Made by a program: the position numbers and the translations under genes. From Shewanella woodyi ATCC 51908 (GTDB lineage Bacteria; Pseudomonadota; Gammaproteobacteria; Enterobacterales; Shewanellaceae), in contig NC_010506.1 in the NCBI RefSeq assembly GCF_000019525.1, forward strand, positions 4,154,001 to 4,218,000: DNA of 64,000 nt. The letters run 5' to 3'. Shown in pieces: positions 28,056 through 36,456 of this stretch. The notes under the pieces are model-generated. The model saw nothing but the letters and a program-made list of their open reading frames with translations, ran no database searches and was not told the origin of the DNA. Position 1 is the stretch's first letter. Each line of letters begins with the position of its first letter.

Positions 28056-28916
28056 ATGAAGATAAATAAGGACAGGTTATCGGCTTTTTATCAGGTCGCC
28101 ATATCAAAAAACTTCCACACAGCCGCTGATGCCCTGTGCATCACTCAACCTGCACTCTCCCAGAGGGTACTCAAACTGGAGCAGGAGATAGAGACCACAC
28201 TGTTTATCAGAGGCAATGACGGTGTCACTCTCACCCAATCTGGCCTACTTCTCTTAGAGTATGTGCGTAACCTATCGAGTATGGAGCTGGAGGTATTAGC
28301 CAAAATATCGGGCCGCAGTAACGGTGGTAGATGTGGAACCCTAAGAGTGGCGGCATATAGCTCAATACTGCGTTCTGTCATTATGCCCGCCCTAAAACCT
28401 ATTTTAGACAGCTCAGAGGATATTCATGTGGAGTTCTTCAGCCGTGAGATGAGAGATCTCCCCTCCATGCTAAAAACCGGTGAGGCTGATTTTATTGTAT
28501 TGGATCACTTCAACGATCTCATCAACTTCAACAAGGTAAAAATAGGTGAAGAGGAGATAGTTCACGCTCGTCACAAAGAGCACACAGATGAAAATCAGGT
28601 CTTTTTAGATCATGACATTCAGGATATGACCACCTTCAGCTTTTTTAAAAGTCAGGGGTTAGGCGATGTCAGCCTTAAGCGCTGCTATTACGACGATATC
28701 TATGGGGTGATCGATGGAGTCAAACTGGGATTTGGTCAAGCTATCGTCTCCCGCCATTTAATCTCTGACTTAAACGACATTGAGATCATCCCCTACCCAC
28801 ACATCGTCAGTAATCCTCTCGTTCTCTATTACCATAGTAATCAGTATTTAACCTCTCTCTATCAAGAGGTAATTGATACCCTTAAAAATCGCGCAGCCCT
28901 ATTTTTACAGCCTTAA
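28056..28916 (+). CDS. LysR-family transcriptional regulator
   Basis: This is a DNA-binding regulator of about 286 residues. The N-terminal winged helix is evident: FYQVAISKNFHTAADALCITQPALSQRVLKLE, split across helix 2 and the recognition helix, followed by LFIRGNDGVTLTQSG. The rest is a periplasmic-binding-like effector domain. I set the start at the ATG at 28056, which matches the usual LysR N-terminus (MKINKDRLSAF); 14 upstream in-frame codons are not conserved-looking. There is no divergent partner gene close enough to suggest a target. The effector is unknown. Confidence 0.87.
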   Translation: MKINKDRLSAFYQVAISKNFHTAADALCITQPALSQRVLKLEQEIETTLFIRGNDGVTLTQSGLLLLEYVRNLSSMELEVLAKISGRSNGGRCGTLRVAAYSSILRSVIMPALKPILDSSEDIHVEFFSREMRDLPSMLKTGEADFIVLDHFNDLINFNKVKIGEEEIVHARHKEHTDENQVFLDHDIQDMTTFSFFKSQGLGDVSLKRCYYDDIYGVIDGVKLGFGQAIVSRHLISDLNDIEIIPYPHIVSNPLVLYYHSNQYLTSLYQEVIDTLKNRAALFLQP

Positions 28917-29101
28917 CTGAGCCCTTTATTCGCGCCATCTTTCCCCCTCCCAACCATACTCACCTTCAGTTGTGATCTGTCATCGAGGCCAAGAAAAGAG
29001 CCGATTAATTTAACTAATCACTCAATAGAAAATGACGATTTCACAGGCGGATTACAGGCTTATATGGTGTTAATTACCGAATAAACACCGAGAGTAAGAA
29101 G

Positions 29102-29881
29102 ATGAACGGATTCATGATATCGACGGTTTATAACTCCAACACTCAACGACATAGTCTCTTATGCTTGCTTAGTGCCATGATGTTATCCATCTCAAACGCC
29201 AGTGCCCAAACCTTGCCTCAAGAGAGTCTATTAGGACAAATATGCTATGGCGATGGTGATGAGCAAAAAATCTCTGCCGACACGGCTATTTGGCTCGCCA
29301 GAATGATAGATGGAGAGACCTATGGTCACCCCACTGAAGTTGAGGCTAATACCATGCTATGGGCTATCGCCCAACTTTCAGCTGTTCGCAAAACCAAGCG
29401 TAACTTAACCTGGAAGCTCGACAAGCTCGCCCAACTCTATTCACAACCTATCAACCATAAATGGACCCGTTCAGGACGTAAATGCAAACGCTATTACGCC
29501 AAAGACTTTGATGGAAAAATCCCAGGGAACTGCAGCAAGAAGAAAGTCAAAAGACGCGAGAACAATAGAAGCAAACCTTGGAATGAGTTGGCACCTATCG
29601 CACGACAAAGCGTACTTAAATTTGCCAAGGGAGACTCAATAAACCCAGCCATCGGCGTTCAAGGCTGGTATGCCTCCGGCCTTTGGTATCGACGAGACAA
29701 GAAAAATATTAATGCTCGAGAGCATAAATTGTTTCACTCAAAGATTGATAACAACGTGTTTTATACCCGAACTAAGAGTCCAGCAACCAATAACTGGGAT
29801 GGTTTCGAAGTCACAATCGTTGCCGCCGATTCATTTTGCCCCATGATTATTGATCTGCCGTCTAAGCAAGGCTCTGACTGA
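29102..29881 (+). CDS. secreted protein, possible cell-wall-hydrolase-like fold
   Basis: This 259-residue protein has a signal peptide (SLLCLLSAMMLSISNASAQ). The mature part contains WLARMIDGETYGHPTEVEANTMLWAIAQLS, which resembles the start of SleB/transglycosylase-like cell-wall hydrolases (A-R-x-x-x-GE-x-x-G...A-x-x-W), with Glu as a candidate catalytic residue. A strongly basic Cys-containing stretch follows (KWTRSGRKCKRYYAK... NCSKKKVKRRENN). Cys residues suggest disulfides. It is followed 84 bp later by another secreted basic protein, and both probably form one unit. The family call is tentative. Confidence 0.65.
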   Translation: MNGFMISTVYNSNTQRHSLLCLLSAMMLSISNASAQTLPQESLLGQICYGDGDEQKISADTAIWLARMIDGETYGHPTEVEANTMLWAIAQLSAVRKTKRNLTWKLDKLAQLYSQPINHKWTRSGRKCKRYYAKDFDGKIPGNCSKKKVKRRENNRSKPWNELAPIARQSVLKFAKGDSINPAIGVQGWYASGLWYRRDKKNINAREHKLFHSKIDNNVFYTRTKSPATNNWDGFEVTIVAADSFCPMIIDLPSKQGSD

Positions 29882-29965
29882 CTCATTACTATCAAAAGGT
29901 CTGATAAAAAGGCCAAAAACAGAGTTAAAAATGGAAATTAACTTTTAAATTAAAGGAGCTTCACC

Positions 29966-30835
29966 ATGAAAACCACCACATTAATTTGGCTTATTGCCCT
30001 GCCCCTATTAGGGCTAACTAACGCTCATGCAGAAAATCGTTCTCCAACTAAAAAAGCAACCATGATAAAGATGCAGCATCAGGCCATAAGCAGTAATCAG
30101 GCAGTAGATAATGCCTTGGCATTTAGCATTCCTAAAAACATGAATAAAAAGCTCAATGTTATTCAATGGACCATGAATGCTGGCACCGTGGGCCGCCCCA
30201 TTCTCAGTGGTAACCGATACCAACTCGTTAATTTAGCCAGTAACTGTGGCTTAAAACATCAAAAGAGAACCTTCGCAGCCAATCTGGGGTGCCGCAAACC
30301 TTCATCAAAGAAGATGAACTTGTTGGTCAAGAGAAAAAAGGGAGATGGGCAACTTAGGTACGGCGATGTCGTCGCTCTAAATTTAAATCCCTATGGCTGG
30401 CTAAAATATAAAAGACAGAAAAAAGGTATCAATATCAGTGATGATAACCACAACCCTCACTTTATTTGGAAAATAGGCGGGGGGAAAAATGGCACTAAAC
30501 TCTTGTCTGGCATGCCTTTCTCCCTTTACAACATTAAACCTAATAAAAACTATGTCATCTATTGCAAACGCACTTGGGGCATCGATTTCGGTTATTTCAA
30601 AACCACAAAATGTGGTGGCTGGTCAGCCAACCTATCAGGAAAGGTATTTGGCGCTAATGGCGCTTTATCAGGAGATGGAATGGCTGGAAACCTAGCCAAA
30701 AATTGGCGAGATAAATTATGCAAAGCCGCGGTCGGCTCTGCTTCTGCTTACATCACAGCCCAATCAGGTGGTACCACAGGTGTTGCAGTCGCCGCTGCAG
30801 CACCAAAAGCGATAAAAAAATGCAATAAGTGGTAA
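29966..30835 (+). CDS. secreted basic protein with possible beta-trefoil repeats
   Basis: This 289-residue protein has a clear signal peptide (LIWLIALPLLGLTNAHAE) and an AAAGGAG-type ribosome site. Imperfect repeats are visible: GRPILSGNRYQLVNLASNCG (~75), GDVVALNLNPYGWLKYKRQ (~133) and GTKLLSGMPFSLYNIKPNKN (~177). This three-fold G-x-x-L-x-G/G-x-x-x-L-x-N pattern is what a beta-trefoil lectin-like domain would give. Several Cys residues and a high Lys/Arg content fit a periplasmic or extracellular protein. The C-terminal tail is Gly/Ala-rich. No family is recognised; a carbohydrate-binding role is inference. MITE C lies 17 bp downstream. Confidence 0.65.
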   Translation: MKTTTLIWLIALPLLGLTNAHAENRSPTKKATMIKMQHQAISSNQAVDNALAFSIPKNMNKKLNVIQWTMNAGTVGRPILSGNRYQLVNLASNCGLKHQKRTFAANLGCRKPSSKKMNLLVKRKKGDGQLRYGDVVALNLNPYGWLKYKRQKKGINISDDNHNPHFIWKIGGGKNGTKLLSGMPFSLYNIKPNKNYVIYCKRTWGIDFGYFKTTKCGGWSANLSGKVFGANGALSGDGMAGNLAKNWRDKLCKAAVGSASAYITAQSGGTTGVAVAAAAPKAIKKCNKW

Positions 30836-30852
30836 CAGAAACACGTTGGTTA

Positions 30853-31133
30853 ATACCAATCAGTATAAGAAGTTGATCTACTCAGAGTGTTCTTTGGCAA
30901 ACTAATTCAAGGCGAATGGATGATAGAATGGTTGTTCCCTTGTGAGTTCATTCAACGCAGAAGTAGGCAGCCAAAAACACTCCTTACAGGCGAGTTTTAG
31001 CGGTTCTGATACTGTGACTTTTTATAAACAAAGAGGGAGCTTAACCGTAGAATAACTATGCTCTTCACTCGTTGTGTTGCCTCAGAACCGCTAAACTCTC
31101 GCTGAGCGATCAAATCTTTATATTGATTGGTAT
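30853..31133 (+). mobile_element. MITE copy C (~281 bp)
   Basis: Same family and orientation as copy A, beginning ATACCAATCAGTATAA and ending TTATATTGATTGGTAT. It is about 15 bp longer than the others because of a different segment near 31017-31038. A further solo end, ATACCAATCAATATAA, follows immediately at 31135-31150, as if a second copy had inserted or been deleted there. Confidence 0.83.
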
Positions 31134-31134
31134 A

Positions 31135-31150
31135 ATACCAATCAATATAA
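31135..31150 (+). repeat. solo MITE end next to copy C
   Basis: ATACCAATCAATATAA repeats the terminal sequence of the MITE family directly after copy C, one base beyond its right end. The remainder of an element is missing. Confidence 0.6.
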
Positions 31151-31193
31151 AGTGGAACATCAGGGTGGTCATCACGCTAGCGTATTATGCTAA

Positions 31194-31616
31194 TTAATCC
31201 GATGCTTTAACGCTCAATAGTGAATACTCGTAATTAGCACCATTGGCCACCTTTCCAGAACTGCTGGTACCTAGGTGAAGTTTCTGCTTAGGGGGGATTG
31301 TATATGACTCGGTTTTTTCCCAGCCTGGTTGTTGATTATATCGAGTCATAACATTGCTGAGTGTAACCTCAATCGCTACATCTAACATGTTGATAAGGTA
31401 TATAAATTGTCCAAAGAAACCTGAAGTTCCCTCCAGCTTTATTCTGGCAAACTTTGATAAGCTCTGTTCATCATCAAGGGGCGTTTTACTCTGCAGATAA
31501 GTATCATTTTCAGCGAGCTCAAATTGAGACAACTCACTGTAAAACAACTCCTCTTCTGCATCTGCTTCACCTGAGGCTTGCTTATTCATCGCAATATCCC
31601 TATTTTCTAATTTCAT
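31194..31616 (-). CDS. hypothetical protein
   Basis: This soluble protein of about 140 residues is acidic in the first half (ASGEADAEEELFYSELSQFELAEND) with a more hydrophobic middle (FFGQFIYLINMLDVAIEVTLSN). The start at 31616 is chosen because AAGGA (31624-31628 on the plus strand as TCCTT) sits 7 nt upstream; the longer frame begins seven codons earlier without a site. There is no signal peptide and no recognised domain. It lies alone beside a MITE. Confidence 0.6.
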   Translation of the reverse strand: MKLENRDIAMNKQASGEADAEEELFYSELSQFELAENDTYLQSKTPLDDEQSLSKFARIKLEGTSGFFGQFIYLINMLDVAIEVTLSNVMTRYNQQPGWEKTESYTIPPKQKLHLGTSSSGKVANGANYEYSLLSVKASD

Positions 31617-31775
31617 ATATACATCCTTGTATTTCAAGCTGTTAATGATTAGAGCCAGTTTACCTTTTTTGATAATACCAAAGTATTACACGAGATTACA
31701 AATGAGTACATTAGCAGAAGGTCTATCTTGAAAATTTCTCTATTACAGCACAGTTAGCTAGCATACTTGCTCAAG

Positions 31776-31883
31776 ATACCAGTTGCATTGAGTTAAAAGG
31801 GAATAACATTTCCTCATCAATGCGCCTTGAGTTGAAAACCCTGAGGCACTCTGAATTGATTACATACTGAATGCAATTGGTAT
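31776..31883. mobile_element. third-type short MITE (~108 bp)
   Basis: ATACCAGTTGCATT at the left and AATGCAATTGGTAT at the right form 14-bp terminal inverted repeats with one mismatch. No gene is present. It lies in the 486-bp gap between a minus-strand hypothetical gene and deoD, and only one copy is seen here. Confidence 0.55.
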
Positions 31884-32102
31884 ACCCCGCAAGTATTAGA
31901 CAAACAAACTTTCTATATTTTTCCCACTTTGGGCTGCATTGAGTCAATGGTTAAGTTTGAGTAAAAAATTCCTCTATATTCGACAATGCGGACTTTTGTC
32001 CTTAAAGCTTTCATCTCCTCGCCTTACCATCGGATAAATTTAACCGCTCTTGTGCATCAATATAAAAGGTGACAAGGCGAATTTTGAGAAAGCGAGTTAT
32101 CT

Positions 32103-32807
32103 ATGACTGCACATATTAATGCCCAAGCTGGCGACTTTGCCGAAACCATCATCATGCCAGGCGATCCACTGCGTGCTAAGTATATTGCCGAAACTTATCT
32201 TACCGATGCTGTTGAGGTGACCAATGTAAGAAACATGCTTGGTTACACTGGCTTCTATAAAGGGACACGTATTTCGGTCATGGGACACGGTATGGGGATC
32301 CCCTCTATGGTGCTTTATGCCCATGAGCTTATTAATGATTTTGGTGTGAAACGTATCATACGTGTGGGCAGCCTAGGAGCAACACAAAAAGATGTCAAAC
32401 TACACGATGTCATTTTAGCTCAAGCAGCTGGCACAGACTCTCCAACCAATGCTAAACGCAGCAGCGGCTATCAGATGGCAACTTCAGCCACATTCTCCCT
32501 ACTCCATAAGGCGTATACAGCCGCACAAGATAAACAGATCAGCGTCAAGGTTGGCAATATCTTCAGTGGTGACATGTATTACGATCCCGATGAAGATATG
32601 ATCCCAGCCCTTGAGCGCTTTGGCGTATTGGGAGTGGATATGGAAGTGGCGGGACTGTATGGCTTAGCCCATCAGCAACACATTGAGTCTTTGGCTATTT
32701 TAACGGTTTCAGATCACTGCATCACAGGCGAGGAAACCTCGGCCGAAGAGCGTCAGCTTTCATTTAATCAGATGATTGAGCTAGCGCTAGAAACTGCTTG
32801 TTGCTAG
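32103..32807 (+). CDS. deoD: purine nucleoside phosphorylase DeoD
   Basis: DeoD reversibly phosphorolyses purine (deoxy)nucleosides to base and (deoxy)ribose-1-phosphate for salvage. The 234-residue protein shows the bacterial trimer-of-dimers type signature: GDPLRAKYIAETYL, GHGMGIPSMVLYAHELI, IRVGSLGATQ, and DMEVAGLYGLA with the conserved Met-Glu that binds ribose. SDHCITGEETSAEERQ is the catalytic Asp loop. It is followed by a MFS gene rather than the deoABC genes, so the classical deo cluster is split here. Confidence 0.95.
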   Translation: MTAHINAQAGDFAETIIMPGDPLRAKYIAETYLTDAVEVTNVRNMLGYTGFYKGTRISVMGHGMGIPSMVLYAHELINDFGVKRIIRVGSLGATQKDVKLHDVILAQAAGTDSPTNAKRSSGYQMATSATFSLLHKAYTAAQDKQISVKVGNIFSGDMYYDPDEDMIPALERFGVLGVDMEVAGLYGLAHQQHIESLAILTVSDHCITGEETSAEERQLSFNQMIELALETACC

Positions 32808-32962
32808 TACCAACCTTTCGCCTGAAACCAGACTAAATACACTCGCAGCACAAAGATGATTCATTGAGCCCTGCAACACTCTGTGCAGGTAAAAATGAAG
32901 CTCTCAAAACATATAAAAATAATCAATATCCGTGCTGCGAGATTTAAAAGACTAAGGAATCT

Positions 32963-34141
32963 ATGATGAGAAATAAAATCTCTTTAACCCTGTTAAGCTT
33001 CCTCGCTAACTTTATTATGGCGGGATTTGCAACGCAGTTTGGCATGTTGATTGAACCCATTGCAGAGAAGTTTTCCGCCAATATTAATGAGGTGGCTTCT
33101 ATCTTCTCTCTGCTCAATGGTGGCGCACTAGCTGGCACCATCGCCGCCTTCTTCTTGATAGAGAAGGTAGGTGTTAAGCGTATTACTCTCATCAGCTATA
33201 TGCTGATTGCCATCAGTGCAGCAAGCCTACATTTCACCTCCTCCTTAAGTGTCGTAATGATCGCCATGATGCTGATTGGTCTATGTGGTGGCGTGGGCCT
33301 TTGTATTGCGGGAACCATTGTGGTCTCAGTATGGAAAGATAAAATACAGAGCACCATCTTGGTGGTCCAAGATGCGACTTTTAATGTTGCTGGTGTGGTT
33401 TTCCCGCTTATCACGACATACGCCCTGAGTAATGCACTTAACTGGAGTTACAGTTACCTAGCCGTGGGACTGGTTGCACTTATTACCGCAAACGTTACGC
33501 TGCTGACTAATTTCGATCTGTGTGAGCCTAAAAGTGATGCAAGCGGCTGTAAAATCGGTGAAAAATCTGAGTGGAACTTCTCAATAATCAGCGCAGGTAT
33601 CGGTTTATTCCTCGGCATGTTAGCCCTATATACTTTCCTTACATGGGCACCTATGTTCGTTAAAGAGAAGTTTGATATCCCATTTGAGGAAGCGGGTAAT
33701 ATCATCACTCAATACTGGTCCGCGGCGCTTGTCGGTGCCTTAGTCTCAACACTTATCGTTTCCAGAGTCAAAATTCAGCACTTTCTGATGGGGATGATGA
33801 CCTTAGCGCTAGTGATCACTAGCATCATTGTCACCACAGACAAGCTTGAATGGATGGGATATCTAACCTATGGCTACGGCTTCACCTGTGCAGCACTTTA
33901 CAATGCTTTTATCGCCTATGGCGTCTCATTTGTGAAGCAAGCCAGTAGTAAAAATGTCTCCTACATCTTAATCAGCGGCAGTGCTGGCGCCATGTTCAGT
34001 CCAGCCATCAGTGCGATGTTCGAAACCATTATCGGTCTACAAAGTGTGATGTATGCCATACCAGTGATATACGCCATTATTTTAACCATGTTAGTTGTTT
34101 CACGTCGCCAAGCGGCTGAAAACAGTTTAGCTATGGCTTAA
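32963..34141 (+). CDS. tsgA: MFS transporter, TsgA family
   Basis: This major facilitator membrane protein of 392 residues has twelve predicted helices and resembles TsgA of enterobacteria. Clear features are the N-terminal helix LLSFLANFIMAGFATQFGM, GVKRITLISYM after helix 2, and a central loop with basic/acidic residues (~190-210). The transported substrate of TsgA is not established. AAGG lies 5-8 nt before the ATGs at 32963/32966. It may be co-transcribed with deoD (155-bp gap), but the link is unproven. Confidence 0.8.
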   Translation: MMRNKISLTLLSFLANFIMAGFATQFGMLIEPIAEKFSANINEVASIFSLLNGGALAGTIAAFFLIEKVGVKRITLISYMLIAISAASLHFTSSLSVVMIAMMLIGLCGGVGLCIAGTIVVSVWKDKIQSTILVVQDATFNVAGVVFPLITTYALSNALNWSYSYLAVGLVALITANVTLLTNFDLCEPKSDASGCKIGEKSEWNFSIISAGIGLFLGMLALYTFLTWAPMFVKEKFDIPFEEAGNIITQYWSAALVGALVSTLIVSRVKIQHFLMGMMTLALVITSIIVTTDKLEWMGYLTYGYGFTCAALYNAFIAYGVSFVKQASSKNVSYILISGSAGAMFSPAISAMFETIIGLQSVMYAIPVIYAIILTMLVVSRRQAAENSLAMA

Positions 34142-34174
34142 TTTTGAAAGTAAAAGATCGTATAATCGAGCCCG

Positions 34175-34190
34175 ATACCAATCGGTATAA
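34175..34190 (+). repeat. solo MITE-end motif
   Basis: ATACCAATCGGTATAA matches the 16-bp MITE end except at one or two positions, with no second end nearby. The extended motif CCGATACCAATCGG is itself palindromic. It lies about 40 bp upstream of the 47-codon ORF. Confidence 0.55.
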
Positions 34191-34227
34191 CTTTAACTTC
34201 TAGAATGACAGAGATAAGCGAACTGCC

Positions 34228-34371
34228 ATGCGAAAACCGAGAACGATTAGAGTTAAAACGAGAATGCGAAAAATCAAGATGAGACGAGCTAAACGACTCA
34301 GTTTGTTGATGATGAAAGCCAGTCAACAACAGGAGAAGCAAAGAAGTTTGTCACTCTCTAAGGTAGCATAA
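34228..34371 (+). CDS. small very basic 47-residue ORF
   Basis: An ATG at 34228 opens a 47-codon frame rich in Arg/Lys (begins MRKPRTIRVKTRMRKIKMRR and ends SLSLSKVA). It is immediately followed by a good Rho-independent terminator, which argues for a real short transcript. There is only a weak ribosome site. The basic content suggests nucleic acid binding or a leader function. No family is recognised, and it could instead be the spacer of an sRNA. Confidence 0.5.
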   Translation: MRKPRTIRVKTRMRKIKMRRAKRLSLLMMKASQQQEKQRSLSLSKVA

Positions 34372-34385
34372 ACTACCCTAAAACT

Positions 34386-34419
34386 AGCCTCGCAAACTTG
34401 TCGTTCGCGGGGCTTTTTT
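34386..34419 (+). terminator. Rho-independent terminator
   Basis: AGCCTCGC and GCGGGGCT form an 8-bp stem with one G-U pair, followed by six U residues on the plus strand. It lies 14 bp past the stop of the small basic ORF and just before the convergent Crp-like gene. Confidence 0.8.
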
Positions 34420-34421
34420 AA

Positions 34422-35102
34422 TTATCTCTCCTCGATATAAGCGATCAAACCATCGAGATCGTTAATCACTATCCCCTCCTCCTTATCCCTTAAGATCAGC
34501 CCCAGCTCCTCTAACCTCTTCACTGCACGACGATAGACTCTATCAGTGGTGGCAAAACGTTCCGCCTCCAGATAGCACTTAGTAAAACCATCTACAGGTT
34601 GATCATTAAGGTATTGGTGATAGAGATCATAAGCGATGTTATAGGCAATAGGGTAGAGCATACGACGGGTCAAAATATCCACCGTATCTTGATAATCAAT
34701 CGCTATTGCACTGGCAAAAAAAAGGGCGAACATCGGCTTTTGAGTGAGTGCTCTTTGTAGCTTATCGCCACAAATAATCTGAACCTCCAACTCCTCTTCG
34801 GCGATGATATCAAGCTGACACAGATAATCGCTAAAAAACTCCATCTCACCAAAAATCTGGGAATCGCACTCCATAGTACCTAACTGAAAGCTACGCGCAT
34901 TTCTCGCGGTATATCCCATGGAGATCCGCCCTCGCTTAACAAGAATAAGCGTACTCACTTTTTGCCCCTGCTCCATCAATTTATGATGAGCGGGCATTAG
35001 ACGAGTATCACTGACACAGTCTGCCATGATCTCTTCGATATCATGATGTTCCTGCTGCCAGAGCGAATGAAATCGCCCTTTAGAGAGAGGTTTTAGCTGC
35101 AT
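34422..35102 (-). CDS. Crp/Fnr-family regulator, YeiL-like
   Basis: This 226-residue transcription factor has an N-terminal cyclic-nucleotide-binding-like beta roll (LMEQGQKVSTLILVKRGRISMGY, split over two strands; FGEMEFFSD) and a C-terminal winged helix (ERFATTDRVYRRAVKRLEELGLI, read as the recognition helix). The helix-turn-helix motif R-x-x-x-x-x-x-x-R-x-V-K-R-L is typical of the family. The cAMP-binding Arg-Ser core is not evident and there is no Fnr-type N-terminal Cys cluster, so the effector may be neither cAMP nor oxygen. It resembles YeiL. It converges with the small basic ORF. Confidence 0.82.
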   Translation of the reverse strand: MQLKPLSKGRFHSLWQQEHHDIEEIMADCVSDTRLMPAHHKLMEQGQKVSTLILVKRGRISMGYTARNARSFQLGTMECDSQIFGEMEFFSDYLCQLDIIAEEELEVQIICGDKLQRALTQKPMFALFFASAIAIDYQDTVDILTRRMLYPIAYNIAYDLYHQYLNDQPVDGFTKCYLEAERFATTDRVYRRAVKRLEELGLILRDKEEGIVINDLDGLIAYIEER

Positions 35103-35202
35103 ATTGAGTTAAGCGAGTTAAGAGAGAGATGGATATTATAACCCCCTCACGTACGAATGATAAATGCTCCCTTTGCTAACCTAAGTGAGCTTCAAAATCA
35201 CT

Positions 35203-36042
35203 CTAATGGTAAATTTGGCCATTATGCTTAAGCCAGCCGCTAACATGCTTTCCTTGGGGGTCATCATGGGTCCAATGAATAACGCCTCCCTTACTGTTGA
35301 ACTCATATTGACCGTTAAATTCGACAATATCACCTAGAGCAAGAGTTTCAATACGAGGAGAGAGATCAATATTATGGGCAACCAGCAAGGTTTGCTCATT
35401 GGATAGACACAGAATAAACCTCTGATGGCGACTGCCCTCATTGTCATCATCAAGTAGCTTAACAACCGTACCAGACGAACTAACCTGCACGCCATTTAGC
35501 CTATTTTGATAAGCCTTAGATATAGCATTAACCCCAGTATTTGATATGGAAGAGGGTGTATTGTCTGCGGCAATGATACTGCTTTGTGACAGCTCAAATG
35601 AGTCATTAGCTACTCCCGAAGAGCCCACCACCCTGTTATAAGCGAAGCTCGCACCAGCCAATACCAACATCATGATCCCGATGCGATAGAGGATACCTCT
35701 CGTCTGCCCCTGAGACTGATTCGCACTTTTTCGGCTGTTAATGGTATCTCTTTGTTGACTTCTCAGACCTTTTTTCGCCTTAGAGTTGGTATCCTCTTCA
35801 CTCTTACATTCAACACCATCAATATATGCTTCAACAGCATTGAATTTACCGTCTGATTTTCGCTCAAGTTGAAAATAGATAATATCTCCCTCTTTGGGGC
35901 GCCTGCTCATATGGCTTAGGGTTGAGGCATGAATAAAGACATCTCTATCTAATTCAGGCTCAGCTTGGATAAAACCGAAGCCTTTATCATCTTTCCAGCG
36001 AACTAAGGTGCCTTTGATATTACTCTTCTGCATAAACTCCAT
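35203..36042 (-). CDS. cold-shock domain fused through a membrane helix to DUF3465
   Basis: This 279-residue fusion starts with a cold-shock RNA/DNA-binding domain (GTLVRWKDDKGFGFIQAE and DVFIHASTLSHM; residues ~8-70), then a polar linker, one membrane helix (RIGIMMLVLAGASFAYN, ~117-133), a low-complexity Ser region, and a C-terminal DUF3465-type domain (GTVVKLLDDDNEGSRHQRFILCL ... HDDPQGKHVSGWLKHNGQIY, with DNEGSRHQRF and HNIDLSPR as anchors). The cold-shock part faces the cytoplasm and DUF3465 the periplasm if the helix is single-pass. DUF3465 is small, soluble and of unknown function. MITE D lies 11 bp upstream of the start. Confidence 0.85.
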   Translation of the reverse strand: MEFMQKSNIKGTLVRWKDDKGFGFIQAEPELDRDVFIHASTLSHMSRRPKEGDIIYFQLERKSDGKFNAVEAYIDGVECKSEEDTNSKAKKGLRSQQRDTINSRKSANQSQGQTRGILYRIGIMMLVLAGASFAYNRVVGSSGVANDSFELSQSSIIAADNTPSSISNTGVNAISKAYQNRLNGVQVSSSGTVVKLLDDDNEGSRHQRFILCLSNEQTLLVAHNIDLSPRIETLALGDIVEFNGQYEFNSKGGVIHWTHDDPQGKHVSGWLKHNGQIYH

Positions 36043-36053
36043 TTAACCTACTA

Positions 36054-36318
36054 ATACCAATCGGCATAAAGATGTGATCGCTCAGCGAGAGTTTAGCGCT
36101 TCTGAGGCAAGGCAACGAGTGAGGAACATAGTTATTCTACGTTTAAGCTCGTTAACACAGCATCGGATGCGCTAAAACTCGCCTGTAAGGAGTGTTTTTG
36201 GCTGCCTACTTCTGCGTTGAATGAACTCACAAGGGAATAACCATTCTGTCATTCATTCGCCTTGAATTAGCTTGCTAAAAAAACTCTGAGTAGATCACTT
36301 TCTTATACCGATTGGTAT
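36054..36318 (-). mobile_element. MITE copy D (~265 bp)
   Basis: Same family as copy A in inverted orientation. It begins ATACCAATCGGCATAA and ends TTATACCGATTGGTAT. It lies 11 bp upstream of the cold-shock/DUF3465 start codon, so it probably replaces or contributes the promoter of that gene. Confidence 0.85.
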
Positions 36319-36456
36319 ATGACAACCTATCTAATAATAAGAAATGTAACTCTAAAAGACGGTTTTACATAGAAAAATTTATACATTTCTCACACAAGGA
36401 TAAAGGAGAAGGTCAACCTAACTCATATTACAAATAAGCCCCCTTATGAATAATGA

